Below, in pieces: positions 43,112 through 51,655 of a stretch of DNA of 64,000 nt. The notes under the pieces are model-generated. The model did no database searches. It was not told where the DNA came from and was given only the letters and a program-made list of their open reading frames with translations. The DNA lies in the NCBI GenBank assembly GCA_036788195.1, contig DAIQNX010000014.1, forward strand, positions 10,438 through 74,437. Direction: 5' to 3'. Each line of letters begins with the position of its first letter. Position 1 is the first letter of the stretch. The stretch comes from CALFXN01 sp937957815. Lineage in GTDB: Bacteria; Synergistota; Synergistia; Synergistales; Aminobacteriaceae. Made by a program: the position numbers and the translations under genes.

Positions 43112-44405
43112 GCGCGTCCGCATCGTCACGCTCGGATGCCGGACGAATCTTTCCGAAGGCGAATCACTCGCTTCCGCCGTCGAAGCGGATGGAGCGCGGC
43201 TCGTGGACGATGCTTCCTGGGACGCGGCGGTACTCGTCTCCTGTTCCGTGACGGCCGAGGCCGACCGGAAGTGCCGCCAGGTTGTCCGGCGCCTTCGGAG
43301 GGAGCGGCCGGACGGCATTGTCGTCGCGTGCGGATGCTGGGCGCAGGCGATCGACGAGGGACGGGCCGCCGAACTCGGCGTCGATATCGTCGTCGGAAAC
43401 CGCCGGAAGGGAGAAATCCCTGGGCTCCTCGCCGGCTGCCTTCCCGGCCGCCCTTTCCGGCCCGTGACGCTCCGCGGCGACGTCCGCAACGACCGTCACT
43501 GGGACGACCTCCCGCTTCGCGCCCCCTCGCTTCACACACGCGCTTTCCTGAAGGTCCAGGACGGATGTGACCACTTCTGTTCGTACTGCGTCATTCCGTA
43601 TCTCCGGGGACGTTCAGTCAGTCGTCCGCTCGCCGGCGTGATCGAAGACGTTCGTTCGGTCGTCGCGGCGGGCTGCCGGGAGATCGTCCTGTCGGGAATT
43701 CACCTCGGGGATTACCGGGACGTGGATGGAACCCGCCTGGGGGGCCTCGTGTCTCGTGTCGCGTCGCTCGAAGGGGTGAAGCGCATCCGATTCGGATCCC
43801 TCGAGCCCTTCTCGCTCGACGAAACGTTGCTGAGCGTCCTGGCCGCCACGGAGACGTTCTGCAGGCACCTGCACCTGCCCCTGCAGAGCGGAGACGACCG
43901 GGTCCTCGCGCGTATGCGGCGCGGACATACGGCCGGGGCCTTCCTGAAACTCGTCGGGCGCGTGCGGAACATGCTCGGCGAGGATATCCATATCAGCACG
44001 GATGTTCTCGTCGGCTTTCCCGGAGAGACCGACGAGGCATTCGACAACACCCTCCGCGTCCTTGACGAGGCTGGAATCGCGAGAACGCATGTCTTTCCTT
44101 TTTCGCCCCGTGCCGGAACCCCGGCCGCCGCATTCTCCGACAGGGTTCCGGAAGGGACGGTCGCGTCCCGCGTGTCGATCGTGCGGGGGCGTTCGGAGGA
44201 ACGCCTCGCGGCGTATGCGCGTCGTTTCGTGGGACGAATCGTTCCTATCCTCGCCGAACGGAGCGACGGAACGTCGGTCGAGGGGCTGACGCCAGAATAT
44301 CTCCGCGTCGAGGCGTCAGGAACCGCGCGTTCCGGGAGCATCGTGCCGGTGCTCGTCACGGGGACCGGCGACGAGATCGTCCGGGGAGAGGTGTTTCTGC
44401 CGTGA
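43089..44405 (+). CDS. mtaB: tRNA (N6-threonylcarbamoyladenosine) methylthiotransferase MtaB
   Basis: A 438-residue radical-SAM enzyme that adds the 2-methylthio group to t6A37 of tRNA. The N-terminal UPF0004 domain supplies three cysteines (TLGCRTN, SCSVTAEADRKCR, ACGCWAQ). CDHFCSYCVIPYLRGRSVSR near residue 160 carries the radical-SAM CxxxCxxC, and LHLPLQSGDDRVLARMRRGHT near 262 and VGFPGETDEAF follow. The short GCRTNLSEGE start fits MtaB over MiaB. It starts inside the prmA end and overlaps the next gene's GTG. Confidence 0.9.
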   Translation: MEHRLEGRRVRIVTLGCRTNLSEGESLASAVEADGARLVDDASWDAAVLVSCSVTAEADRKCRQVVRRLRRERPDGIVVACGCWAQAIDEGRAAELGVDIVVGNRRKGEIPGLLAGCLPGRPFRPVTLRGDVRNDRHWDDLPLRAPSLHTRAFLKVQDGCDHFCSYCVIPYLRGRSVSRPLAGVIEDVRSVVAAGCREIVLSGIHLGDYRDVDGTRLGGLVSRVASLEGVKRIRFGSLEPFSLDETLLSVLAATETFCRHLHLPLQSGDDRVLARMRRGHTAGAFLKLVGRVRNMLGEDIHISTDVLVGFPGETDEAFDNTLRVLDEAGIARTHVFPFSPRAGTPAAAFSDRVPEGTVASRVSIVRGRSEERLAAYARRFVGRIVPILAERSDGTSVEGLTPEYLRVEASGTARSGSIVPVLVTGTGDEIVRGEVFLP

Positions 44406-45982
44406 CGCGGCCGGGAGTTCCTGAAGTCTTTTCCGGCGAAACGCTCGGAATCGATCTCGGGACGCGGTACGCGCTCACGGCACTCCTCCGCGACGGAAAG
44501 CCCGTCATTCTCCCGAACCGGTGGGGGGCGATGCGGACGCCCTCCGTTGTCGCGTGGACGCCGGGCGGATTTCTGGCCGGGGAGGAGGCCCTCCGGATGG
44601 AGATCCGCGATCCCGCCCACGTCTGGTGGGATCTGAAACGACAGATCGGGAGTCCGTGGAAGGCCCGTTGCGGCGTTCGCGCGAGGACGGCCGAGGAACT
44701 TCTCGTCCCGATGCTCGTGCTGCTCCGCGAGGACGCCGAGGCGTGGCTCGGCGCGTTCATCACGAACTGCGTCCTTACGGTTCCCGCGTATTTCAGTTTT
44801 TCGGAACGTTCCGCGATCGCCCGGAGCGCCCGGAGCGCCGGTTTTTCCTCCGTCAGGATCATCAACGAACCGACGGCCGCGGCGCTCGCGTTCGGACGTC
44901 AGGGACGGTTTCTCGTGCTCGACTTCGGTGCCGGAACCGCGGACATCTCGGTGGTCGAGAGCGAGAACGGCGTATGGCAGGTACTGGAGAGCACCGGAAG
45001 AAGCGATGTCGGAGGGCGCGATTTCGATGAGCTCCTCGCGTCGTGGCTCGCCAGGGGAATCGGGGTTTCGGATGAGGATTCGCCGTTCCGGCGCATGCTG
45101 CTTTCCGAGGCGGAGCGTCTCAAGATCGCGCTTTCCGACTACGAACGGTGCGAATGGGTTCCGTTCGGGGAGGTGGAAGGAAAGGATCCGGTCGTGGTTT
45201 CGAGGAACGTCTTCGAACACCTTGTCAGAGACCGGATTTCTGTCGTAGTGGACGACGTGCGCCGCCTCTGGGATCGCCACAGGCCGGAGAAACTTCTCTT
45301 CGTGGGCGGGAGCAGCCGGATTCCGCTGCTCCGCAGAATGCTCGAGGATCGTATTGCCCGCCCCGAAAGGCTTTCCGTGTGCCCGGACGAGGCGGTCGTC
45401 TTCGGGGCCGCGCTCTCGACGGCGTCGGGCGAAAAACTCCTGATCGACGTTCTTTCGCAGAGCCTCGGGATTATCGCGGCGGACGAAAAGCCCGTGGCTG
45501 TCATGGAGAAGGGGACTCCGCTCCCCGCGACGGCGAGGAGGGAGTTTTCGAGCGTCGGTTCGGGCCCGGTGACGTTGCGGATCGCCCAGGGGGACCCCGG
45601 ATCGCCCTCCCGGTGGAAGATCATCGGAATCCACACCCTCCGCGACCTGACGAGGGGAGAATCCGTGGGGCTCGAGTTTCGCGTCGACGGAAGCGGATTG
45701 CTTCGGATTGATATAATACGTGCCGACGGAACGGTCCTTCACATCCCGTCCGTCGAGATCGGCGAGGGGGCGACGCCGGAAGAGCGGGGCAGGATGCCTG
45801 AGCTGAAGGAGCTCGAAACGAGGATCGCGTCGATTTCGCCGAAGCTGGTCCCTTCGCAGCGGACCAGGATCGAGGCGCTTGCGCGTACGGTCTATTCGAT
45901 GCGCGACGGAGAGGGATTCGCCGAGGCGGTCTCTCTTCTCGATACGATGATCACAGAAATGGAGAGGGCTCTGGGCGCATGA
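44402..45982 (+). CDS. divergent Hsp70-family protein (second DnaK-like chaperone)
   Basis: A 526-residue protein. The ATPase domain (about 12-345) retains LGIDLGTRYA, VLTVPAYFSFSERSA at 123-138, INEPTAAALAFG at 154-165, DFGAGTADIS at 174-183 (DnaK has DLGGGTFDVS) and FVGGSSRIP at 300-308. A shortened beta domain (about 350-460; LSQSLGIIAADEK in place of the DnaK linker region) and a tail of only about 65 residues follow, so the full helical lid of DnaK is missing. It overlaps mtaB at its GTG and the J-domain gene at its stop, pointing to a dedicated chaperone pair. The client is unknown. Confidence 0.85.
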   Translation: MTRPGVPEVFSGETLGIDLGTRYALTALLRDGKPVILPNRWGAMRTPSVVAWTPGGFLAGEEALRMEIRDPAHVWWDLKRQIGSPWKARCGVRARTAEELLVPMLVLLREDAEAWLGAFITNCVLTVPAYFSFSERSAIARSARSAGFSSVRIINEPTAAALAFGRQGRFLVLDFGAGTADISVVESENGVWQVLESTGRSDVGGRDFDELLASWLARGIGVSDEDSPFRRMLLSEAERLKIALSDYERCEWVPFGEVEGKDPVVVSRNVFEHLVRDRISVVVDDVRRLWDRHRPEKLLFVGGSSRIPLLRRMLEDRIARPERLSVCPDEAVVFGAALSTASGEKLLIDVLSQSLGIIAADEKPVAVMEKGTPLPATARREFSSVGSGPVTLRIAQGDPGSPSRWKIIGIHTLRDLTRGESVGLEFRVDGSGLLRIDIIRADGTVLHIPSVEIGEGATPEERGRMPELKELETRIASISPKLVPSQRTRIEALARTVYSMRDGEGFAEAVSLLDTMITEMERALGA

Positions 45983-46986
45983 GCGCAGCATTCGATATCG
46001 TCGAGAATCTCGAAATACTCGGTCTTGTTCCTGGGTCGACCATGAAGGACATACGGTCGGCATTCCGTCGCCTTGCGCTGACGTGCCACCCGGATATCGC
46101 CGGTCCCCAGTCCGAAAAGGCGTTCGAACGCATCACGGGGGCCTACATGCTTCTCAGGAACCTTTCCCCTGAGCTCCTCCTCAACCCTCCCGCTCCCGAC
46201 GAAAAACGGAAGAAGAGCCGTTCCGGTTCACCGTTCGCCAGGGAACGCGGAGGACAGACGCGGCGAAAGACCTCGCGGGCGGAGGGTACGGAAACGACGG
46301 CGAATGAGGACGAGCACATCCGCGATCTTCGGCTCGAGAAGGCGCTTCTCGACGCCGAACTCGGGATGGCGCGGCTGCGCCGGCACCTGGAGACGAAGGA
46401 GGAAGAGTCAGAGATCGGACGCCTGACGCTTCGATTCACGAGTTCGCATCCCTCGGTCCGTCTGCTCGCCGTAACGGCTTCCGCCCGCTGGATCGCTTTT
46501 CCGCTCCTTCAGGGCGCTTTGGAAGACATGCTGCGTCGTTTTTCCCCCGACAGGGAGATGCTGCTTCTCGTTTCGGACCTTTCGAGCGACAGAGACCTGC
46601 AGTCCCGGCTCGCGGCGGCGATCGCGTCGAGGGCGGTCGCTCTCGACGAGGATGTCGCGCTCCTCTTTCTGCAGTGGATCGGGGCAATCCGCGAGAGGGG
46701 CGATTTTCTCGCGAAGTTTCTGGCGCATCCGTCGCAGAGGGTGATCGCCGGTGCTTTGCAGCGATGGCCCGCGAAGCATCCCCTGCCCGACGATCTCAGT
46801 CTCATACGGCTTCTCAGGATCGACGACGAAGCGGTTCTCCTGCCGCTCCTGCGTCTCCTCAGGGGGACGGCGGCACGCGTGCCTGCGTGGGCGCGAGCGC
46901 GTCTCAGAAATCTCTCCGAAAATCACCCGTCGCAGGGGGTCCGGGTTTGGGCGAGGTCTATTGTAGGGAGTCCGGATCTGTTATAA
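45979..46986 (+). CDS. J-domain protein with HEAT-like C-terminal region
   Basis: A 335-residue protein. The J domain (about 6-62) has LGLVPGSTMKDIRSAFRRLA and the essential HPD at 37-39 (CHPDIAG). A basic, disordered linker (about 70-105) is followed by a purely helical region (about 110-330) with repeating amphipathic helices such as HPSVRLLAVTASARW and HPSQRVIAGALQRW, resembling HEAT repeats. There are no zinc fingers or DnaJ-type client domains. Its ATG overlaps the stop of the divergent Hsp70 gene (ATGA), so the two are very likely produced together; the helical part may select the client. Confidence 0.8.
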   Translation: MSAAFDIVENLEILGLVPGSTMKDIRSAFRRLALTCHPDIAGPQSEKAFERITGAYMLLRNLSPELLLNPPAPDEKRKKSRSGSPFARERGGQTRRKTSRAEGTETTANEDEHIRDLRLEKALLDAELGMARLRRHLETKEEESEIGRLTLRFTSSHPSVRLLAVTASARWIAFPLLQGALEDMLRRFSPDREMLLLVSDLSSDRDLQSRLAAAIASRAVALDEDVALLFLQWIGAIRERGDFLAKFLAHPSQRVIAGALQRWPAKHPLPDDLSLIRLLRIDDEAVLLPLLRLLRGTAARVPAWARARLRNLSENHPSQGVRVWARSIVGSPDLL

Positions 46987-46989
46987 AAT
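46961..46989 (+). promoter_or_regulatory. promoter of the HIT-rpsU-yqeY unit
   Basis: TTGTAG (46961-46966) and TAAAAT (46984-46989) with a 17-base spacer, overlapping the end of the J-domain gene. Transcription would start near 46996, which excludes the in-frame ATG at 46988 as the start of the HIT gene. Confidence 0.55.
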
Positions 46990-47017
46990 GCTCTTTACGG
47001 AATTCGAAAGGGATGAG

Positions 47018-47359
47018 ATGCGTATGTCCTGTCTCTTCTGCGGTATGGTTGACGGAACCGTGCCGTGTGACTGTGTCTTCAGGGACGACGACGTTCTGGT
47101 GATCCGCGACGTTCGTCCCCAGGCGCCGACGCATCTTCTCGTAATCCCCACGGTTCATGTGGAGTCCGTTGATGCCGTGGAGGATCCCTCTCTCTGGTCC
47201 CGCATAATGGATCGTGCGCGCCGGGTTGCCGGGGAGTTCAAGCTTCACGAGGAAGGGTACCGTCTCGTGATCAATTGTGGTACTCTTGCTGGTCAGACAA
47301 TCCCCCACCTTCATATTCACCTCTTGGCAGGACGCCCCTTCAGGTGGCCTCCGGGATAG
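47018..47359 (+). CDS. HIT-family hydrolase
   Basis: A 113-residue protein from ATG 47018; ATG 47024 is equally possible. CLFCGMVDGTVPCDCVF begins the HIT fold, with a CxxC likely holding zinc. DVRPQAPTHLLVIPTVHV and the catalytic triad motif HLHIHLL near residue 100 identify a histidine-triad nucleotide hydrolase or transferase (HinT/PKCI branch). The exact nucleotide substrate is unknown. A ribosome site AAAGGGA lies just upstream. It precedes rpsU by 32 bases. Confidence 0.92.
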   Translation: MRMSCLFCGMVDGTVPCDCVFRDDDVLVIRDVRPQAPTHLLVIPTVHVESVDAVEDPSLWSRIMDRARRVAGEFKLHEEGYRLVINCGTLAGQTIPHLHIHLLAGRPFRWPPG

Positions 47360-47391
47360 ATGCGGGTGGCAGAGAAAGGGGGGAACAGACC

Positions 47392-47583
47392 GTGACGACG
47401 GTGGTTCGGAGAGATAACGAATCCCTTGAGGATGCCCTCAGGAGGTTCAAACGAGAGGTGTCGAAAGTCGGAACGCTTCGTGAGGTTCGAAAGAGGGAGC
47501 ATTACGAGAAGCCGAGTGAAGCCAAAAAGCTGAAGAGGGCTGCGGCGGCCCGTAATGCGCGGAAGCACAGGAGCAGGGGGTAA
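47392..47583 (+). CDS. rpsU: 30S ribosomal protein S21
   Basis: A 63-residue basic protein; RRDNESLEDALRRFKREVSK at the start and a Lys/Arg-rich helical tail are the S21 pattern. It binds the 30S platform near the anti-Shine-Dalgarno end of 16S rRNA and aids initiation. GTG start with AAAGGGGGG upstream. rpsU next to yqeY is a common bacterial order. Confidence 0.95.
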   Translation: MTTVVRRDNESLEDALRRFKREVSKVGTLREVRKREHYEKPSEAKKLKRAAAARNARKHRSRG

Positions 47584-47589
47584 TAGACC

Positions 47590-48057
47590 ATGAGCGTCGG
47601 TCTTCAGAAACGAATTTCCGACGACCTTGTGGAAGCCATGAAGGCGCGGCGTCAGATGGAGCTCTCCGCTATCCGCATGCTGAAGGCGGAACTGCAGCGG
47701 GCCCAGGCGGAAGTCGGCCGTTCCGTCGAGTTGAACGACGACGACTGTGTCGCGGTCGTCCGTCGGCTCATCAAACAGCGGAGGGAGGCGGCGGAGCAAT
47801 TCGCCGCAGGCGGAGCCCGGGACCGAGCGGACGCTGAAATGAACGAGGCGGCCTTTCTCGAGCGGTATCTGCCCAGACAGCTTTCCGAAGACGAACTCCT
47901 GCGCCTCGTCGAGTCCGTAGCCACGGGAGTGAAGGCTGCCGGACCGCGCGATATGGGGCGGGTCATGAGCGCCGTCATGAACGAAGTGAAGGGTCAGGCC
48001 GACGGCAAGAGGGTCAAATCCGTCGTTCAGAAATACCTCGAATCCCTCGCGAGCTAG
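47590..48057 (+). CDS. yqeY: GatB/YqeY domain protein
   Basis: A 155-residue, mostly helical protein. LQKRISDDLVEAMKARRQ, LSAIRMLKAELQRAQ and EAAFLERYLPRQLSEDEL are characteristic of YqeY, related to the tail domain of the GatB subunit of the tRNA amidotransferase. It may bind tRNA or act in translation, but no biochemical role is established. It lies six bases after rpsU and is followed by a terminator. Confidence 0.93.
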   Translation: MSVGLQKRISDDLVEAMKARRQMELSAIRMLKAELQRAQAEVGRSVELNDDDCVAVVRRLIKQRREAAEQFAAGGARDRADAEMNEAAFLERYLPRQLSEDELLRLVESVATGVKAAGPRDMGRVMSAVMNEVKGQADGKRVKSVVQKYLESLAS

Positions 48058-48078
48058 CCACGCTTCGAGACATTGAGG

Positions 48079-48110
48079 AAGCCGGGTATCCCCCGGCTTT
48101 TTTTGTTTGT
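48079..48110 (+). terminator. intrinsic terminator after yqeY
   Basis: AAGCCGGG-(5 bases)-CCCGGCTT followed by TTTTTGTTTG, 22 bases after the yqeY stop. Confidence 0.9.
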
Positions 48111-48163
48111 CCTCCCGGCCGGGACATGAGGCCAAAAGTCCCGCAAAAAATACATCCGTCGGC

Positions 48164-48192
48164 TGGAAATACCCAATATATCGCGTTATCAT
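48164..48192 (+). promoter_or_regulatory. nrdR operon promoter
   Basis: TGGAAA (48164-48169) and TATCAT (48187-48192) with a 17-base spacer. The first NrdR-box-like site lies within the spacer, an arrangement suited to repression. Confidence 0.55.
48171..48186 (+). promoter_or_regulatory. NrdR box 1
   Basis: ACCCAATATATCGCGT agrees with the published NrdR-box consensus (ACACWATATATWGTGT) at 13 of 16 positions, upstream of the nrdR gene itself. Confidence 0.65.
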
Positions 48193-48201
48193 AGTTTATA
48201 T

Positions 48202-48217
48202 TGCCCATATATGGAGG
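48202..48217 (+). promoter_or_regulatory. NrdR box 2 (weaker)
   Basis: TGCCCATATATGGAGG keeps only the C-x-ATATAT-x-G core. Its start is 31 bases from that of box 1, about three helical turns, the usual spacing of paired NrdR boxes. It overlaps the nrdR ribosome site. Confidence 0.45.
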
Positions 48218-48224
48218 ATGCCTC

Positions 48225-48710
48225 ATGCGATGTCCGAAGTGCGGCTCTCTGGAGACCAGAGTCATCGAAACGCGAACGGCGGATGAAGGTCGGGTAGTGC
48301 GCCGGAGACGCGAGTGTCCCGATTGCACCGCGCGATTCACGACCTACGAAAAGGCAGAACTTCGCCGTGCGCTGCGAGTCATCAAAAAAGACGGAAGACG
48401 CGAAGGATTCGATCGCGACAAGATGATCCGGGGGATGAACAAGGCCTGCGAAAAGCTGCCAGTGACGCTCGAACAGATAGAGGATCTGGCCTCTCGGATC
48501 GAGAACGAGCTTCGGCTCGAGGGATACGGGGACGTCCCTGCGGATGTCCTCGGCGGAAGGGTCATGGAGGGGCTCAAACAGCTGCATCAGGTGGCCTATG
48601 TCCGTTTCGCCTCCGTGTATCGCCAGTTCTCGGATATCGAGAGTTTTCAGCACGAGATCGCCCGGCTTATCGGGGAGAGGGAGTGTGTCGTGAATGACAG
48701 GAAGGAATAG
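48225..48710 (+). CDS. nrdR: transcriptional repressor NrdR
   Basis: A 161-residue regulator. The N-terminal zinc ribbon MRCPKCGSLETRVIETR...RRRRECPDCTARFTTYE is followed by an ATP-cone domain (about 49-139; VIKKDGRREGFDRDKMIRGM) that senses ATP and dATP. It represses ribonucleotide reductase genes when dATP is ample. The ATG at 48225 has GGAGG seven bases upstream. It overlaps nrdD, so it likely controls its own operon through the two boxes upstream. Confidence 0.96.
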   Translation: MRCPKCGSLETRVIETRTADEGRVVRRRRECPDCTARFTTYEKAELRRALRVIKKDGRREGFDRDKMIRGMNKACEKLPVTLEQIEDLASRIENELRLEGYGDVPADVLGGRVMEGLKQLHQVAYVRFASVYRQFSDIESFQHEIARLIGERECVVNDRKE

Positions 48711-50814
48711 GCAGCTTTCTCAGGGACAGCAGATGACGATGTTCCCCTCGGCGGGAGGAGAATCCACGGATCTGGCGCTTCTCGTTGACGCGCTCGCGAA
48801 AGAGGAGAGCTCTCCATGGAACGGGGAACGCATACGGGACGCGCTCGTCGTTGAAGCCGGAGTGGATCCGGTCATCGCCGCGGAGATCGCCTCCGGGATC
48901 GAGGAGGAAATCTCCGAGTGCGGCCGGAACCGCGTGACGACCGCCGTGATCCGCGAGATGGCCAACGTCCGCCTTTTCAAGAGGGGGCTGGACGCGAAGA
49001 TCCTGGACCACACGACGATCGGGATTCCGGTGCACGACCTCGAGACGATGATGCTCGTTCCGAACCGCGAGAACAGCAATACGACGCATAACCCGGAGTC
49101 CATCAATCTGTCCATCGCGGAACTGGCCCTGAAGCAGTATGCCCTGAGCAAGGTCTTCTCGAAGGATGTCGCCGAGGCGCATCTCGCCGGCGCCATACAT
49201 CTCCACGACCTCGGGATGGTGAACCGCCCGTACTGTTCGGGGCAGAGCCTCGCCTACGTCGCGAAATACGGGCTGAACCTCCCGTCGATCACGAGCATCT
49301 CGGGCCCTGCGAGGCATCCCGACGTCCTTCTCGCGCACCTTCTCAAGATGACATCGGTCCTGCAGAACAATTTCGCGGGCGCCATCGGATGGGATGCCGT
49401 AAACGTCTTTTTCGCGCCCTACCTCGTGGGCGCCGACGACACGAAACTTCACCAGCTCGCCCAGATGCTGATCTTCGAGTTCAACCAGCTTGCGGGAGGA
49501 CGCGGCGGACAGGTTGCGTTCACCGACATCAACCTGTACTACGAAGTTCCGGCGCACTTCAGGGACGTCCCCGCCATCGGCCCGGGAGGGAAGGAGACGG
49601 GGAAGACGTACGGCGATTACGCCGGGGAATCGAAACGATTCCTGAGGGCACTCTTCGACGTCTATCTCGAGGGAGACAGCCGGGGACAGCCGTTCTTCTT
49701 CCCGAAACCCCTCTTTCATATTACGGAAGCCTTTTTCAGGGAACCCGGATGGGAAGAGATGCTCGAACTCGCGTGTCGCGTCGCTTCGGAGAAGGGCAAC
49801 ACGTACTTCGTGTTCGACCGGGGCGGGGTGGCGAAGCTCAGCGAGTGCTGCCGCCTGAGCTTCGAGCTGGAGGAGGAGGACCTCGCCGAAGCGAGGCGGC
49901 CGTGGAAACTCCGGTTCTGCGCCCTGCAGAACGTGACGCTGAACCTTCCGCGGTGTGCGTATCGAAGCGGCAGGGATTCCGATACTCTCTTCGAGCTGGT
50001 CGATCACTACATGGAGCTGGCCGCGAAGGCTCACATTCAGAAGAAGGCGTTTCTCGAGAGCATTCTGAAGCTCGGGAAGCGCGGTCCCCTTTCCGTCCTG
50101 TGCATGGACCACGACGGGGAAGCATACCTGCGCTTCGGGAAAGTCCGCTATCTCATCGGAATCCTCGGAATCAACGAACTCGCGCAGCATATGACGGGCA
50201 AACAGATTCATGAAAGCAGGGAGTCGATGGATCTCGCGCTCGCGGTCGTCCGGTACATGGACCTCAAGTGCCGTGAGCTGTCCGATCGCCTCGGGATCCG
50301 GATCGTCCTCGAACAGACGCCCGCCGAAAGCACGGCCTACCGCTTCGCGAAACTCGACCTCAAGTCCTACGCCGAGGAAGCCGGACGTGTGGTCAAGGGC
50401 GACCTCGACGGAGGCGATGTGTACTATACGAACAGCACGCATTTCGCGTACGGCGTTCCCATGGATCCCGCGAAGAAGGTCTCCGAGGAGGGGCGGTTCC
50501 ATCCGATGATCACGGCCGGTTCGATCACGCATATCTGGATGGGGGAACACAAGCCCGATCCCGCGGCGTTGGGATCGTTCGTCGGGAAGATCTTCCGCGA
50601 GACCGAGAACGCGCAGGTCGCGTTCAGCCCCGAGTTCACGATCTGCAACGAATGCGGCCGGGTTTCGCGCGGACTTCGCCTCGACTGCGAATATTGCGGA
50701 AGCGACAATGTCGATGGCATCACGCGAATCACGGGATACTTCACGCGGACCTCCAGCTGGAACCGCGGAAAGAAAGCGGAACTTCGGGACCGCCGGAGAA
50801 CCCGGCTCGCCTGA
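48694..50814 (+). CDS. nrdD: anaerobic ribonucleoside-triphosphate reductase (class III)
   Basis: A 706-residue glycyl-radical enzyme making deoxynucleotides from NTPs without oxygen. A degenerate ATP-cone-like region (about 27-95) precedes the barrel with NSNTTHNPESINLSIAE, LHDLGMVNRPYCSGQSL and CALQNVTLNLPR. Four zinc cysteines (651, 654, 665, 668) precede the radical loop RITGYF with Gly681, counting from ATG 48694. An in-frame ATG at 48733 is an alternative start. It overlaps nrdR by 17 bases. It is the only ribonucleotide reductase in the window and supports an anaerobic lifestyle. Confidence 0.96.
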   Translation: MTGRNRQLSQGQQMTMFPSAGGESTDLALLVDALAKEESSPWNGERIRDALVVEAGVDPVIAAEIASGIEEEISECGRNRVTTAVIREMANVRLFKRGLDAKILDHTTIGIPVHDLETMMLVPNRENSNTTHNPESINLSIAELALKQYALSKVFSKDVAEAHLAGAIHLHDLGMVNRPYCSGQSLAYVAKYGLNLPSITSISGPARHPDVLLAHLLKMTSVLQNNFAGAIGWDAVNVFFAPYLVGADDTKLHQLAQMLIFEFNQLAGGRGGQVAFTDINLYYEVPAHFRDVPAIGPGGKETGKTYGDYAGESKRFLRALFDVYLEGDSRGQPFFFPKPLFHITEAFFREPGWEEMLELACRVASEKGNTYFVFDRGGVAKLSECCRLSFELEEEDLAEARRPWKLRFCALQNVTLNLPRCAYRSGRDSDTLFELVDHYMELAAKAHIQKKAFLESILKLGKRGPLSVLCMDHDGEAYLRFGKVRYLIGILGINELAQHMTGKQIHESRESMDLALAVVRYMDLKCRELSDRLGIRIVLEQTPAESTAYRFAKLDLKSYAEEAGRVVKGDLDGGDVYYTNSTHFAYGVPMDPAKKVSEEGRFHPMITAGSITHIWMGEHKPDPAALGSFVGKIFRETENAQVAFSPEFTICNECGRVSRGLRLDCEYCGSDNVDGITRITGYFTRTSSWNRGKKAELRDRRRTRLA

Positions 50815-50821
50815 GGCCATG

Positions 50822-51520
50822 ATGGTTCCGTTCGGAGCCTTTCTCAATCCGTCGTTTCTCGACTGGGACGGCAAGGTTACCGCCGTCCTTTTCTGCATCG
50901 GCTGTCCGTTCCGCTGTCCGTTCTGCCACAATGCGGGGCTTGTCCTCGGAGGGGTACGGCCGCGTTCGTTCGCGCGCATCGTCGCGTCATTGCGGCGAAC
51001 GAAGGAATTTCTCGACGGCCTCGTCATATCCGGCGGCGAACCGGCGATGTACGCGTCGCTTCCGGGGACGATCCGGGAACTGCGGTCCGCGACGGGGCTG
51101 CCCCTAAAGATCGACACGAACGGCCTGTATCCCGACATGCTCGAGGCACTGCTCGCCGAGGGGCTCGTCGACGCTGTCGCAATGGACGTCAAGGGACCCG
51201 AAGGGAAGTACGGACTTCTTGCCGGGGTCCCCGTCGACACGGGACGGATCATCCGGTCGATGGACATTCTCGCGCGTTCCGGCGCGGACGTTCTCTTTCG
51301 CACGACGTACGTTCCCGACCTCATGACAGAAACGGATCTTCTCGAGGTGCGGCGACTCGTCGGAACGCGCGGACGCTGGGTCGTCCAGCTTTTCCGGCCG
51401 GGCAGCACGCTCGCTCCGGAGTTGCGGAGCGGCCGAAGGCCAGATCCGGCGAGGCTGCGCGCGCTTCTTCCGGATATCGAGATCCGGGGTGCGACCCGGG
51501 AGACGAAAAGCGGAGAATGA
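50822..51520 (+). CDS. nrdG: anaerobic ribonucleotide reductase activase (radical SAM)
   Basis: About 232 residues from ATG 50822; the adjoining ATG 50819 is equally possible. CPFRCPFCHNAGL near residue 30 is the radical-SAM CxxxCxxC, and GLVISGGEPAMY and KIDTNGLYPDML follow. It generates the glycyl radical on NrdD with SAM and a 4Fe-4S cluster. The sequence resembles the NrdG/PflA-like NrdG2 group, longer than E. coli NrdG. It starts seven bases after nrdD. Confidence 0.93.
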   Translation: MVPFGAFLNPSFLDWDGKVTAVLFCIGCPFRCPFCHNAGLVLGGVRPRSFARIVASLRRTKEFLDGLVISGGEPAMYASLPGTIRELRSATGLPLKIDTNGLYPDMLEALLAEGLVDAVAMDVKGPEGKYGLLAGVPVDTGRIIRSMDILARSGADVLFRTTYVPDLMTETDLLEVRRLVGTRGRWVVQLFRPGSTLAPELRSGRRPDPARLRALLPDIEIRGATRETKSGE

Positions 51521-51601
51521 ATTTCACGGGATTTCCGTGCCGGCGTCGTTCGAAGAAATATGCCCGTATCTTCCCGGGTGTTCCGCAGGGCAAGATTCGT
51601 G

Positions 51602-51607
51602 TATAAT
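51602..51607 (+). promoter_or_regulatory. -10 box of the liv operon
   Basis: A perfect TATAAT 49 bases before the livK start codon. No good -35 hexamer is seen at 16-18 bases, so an activator may be needed. Confidence 0.5.
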
Positions 51608-51655
51608 TCAATCGTGCTTTGATCCACAATTTTTAATTACGAGGAGGGTGTTGTG

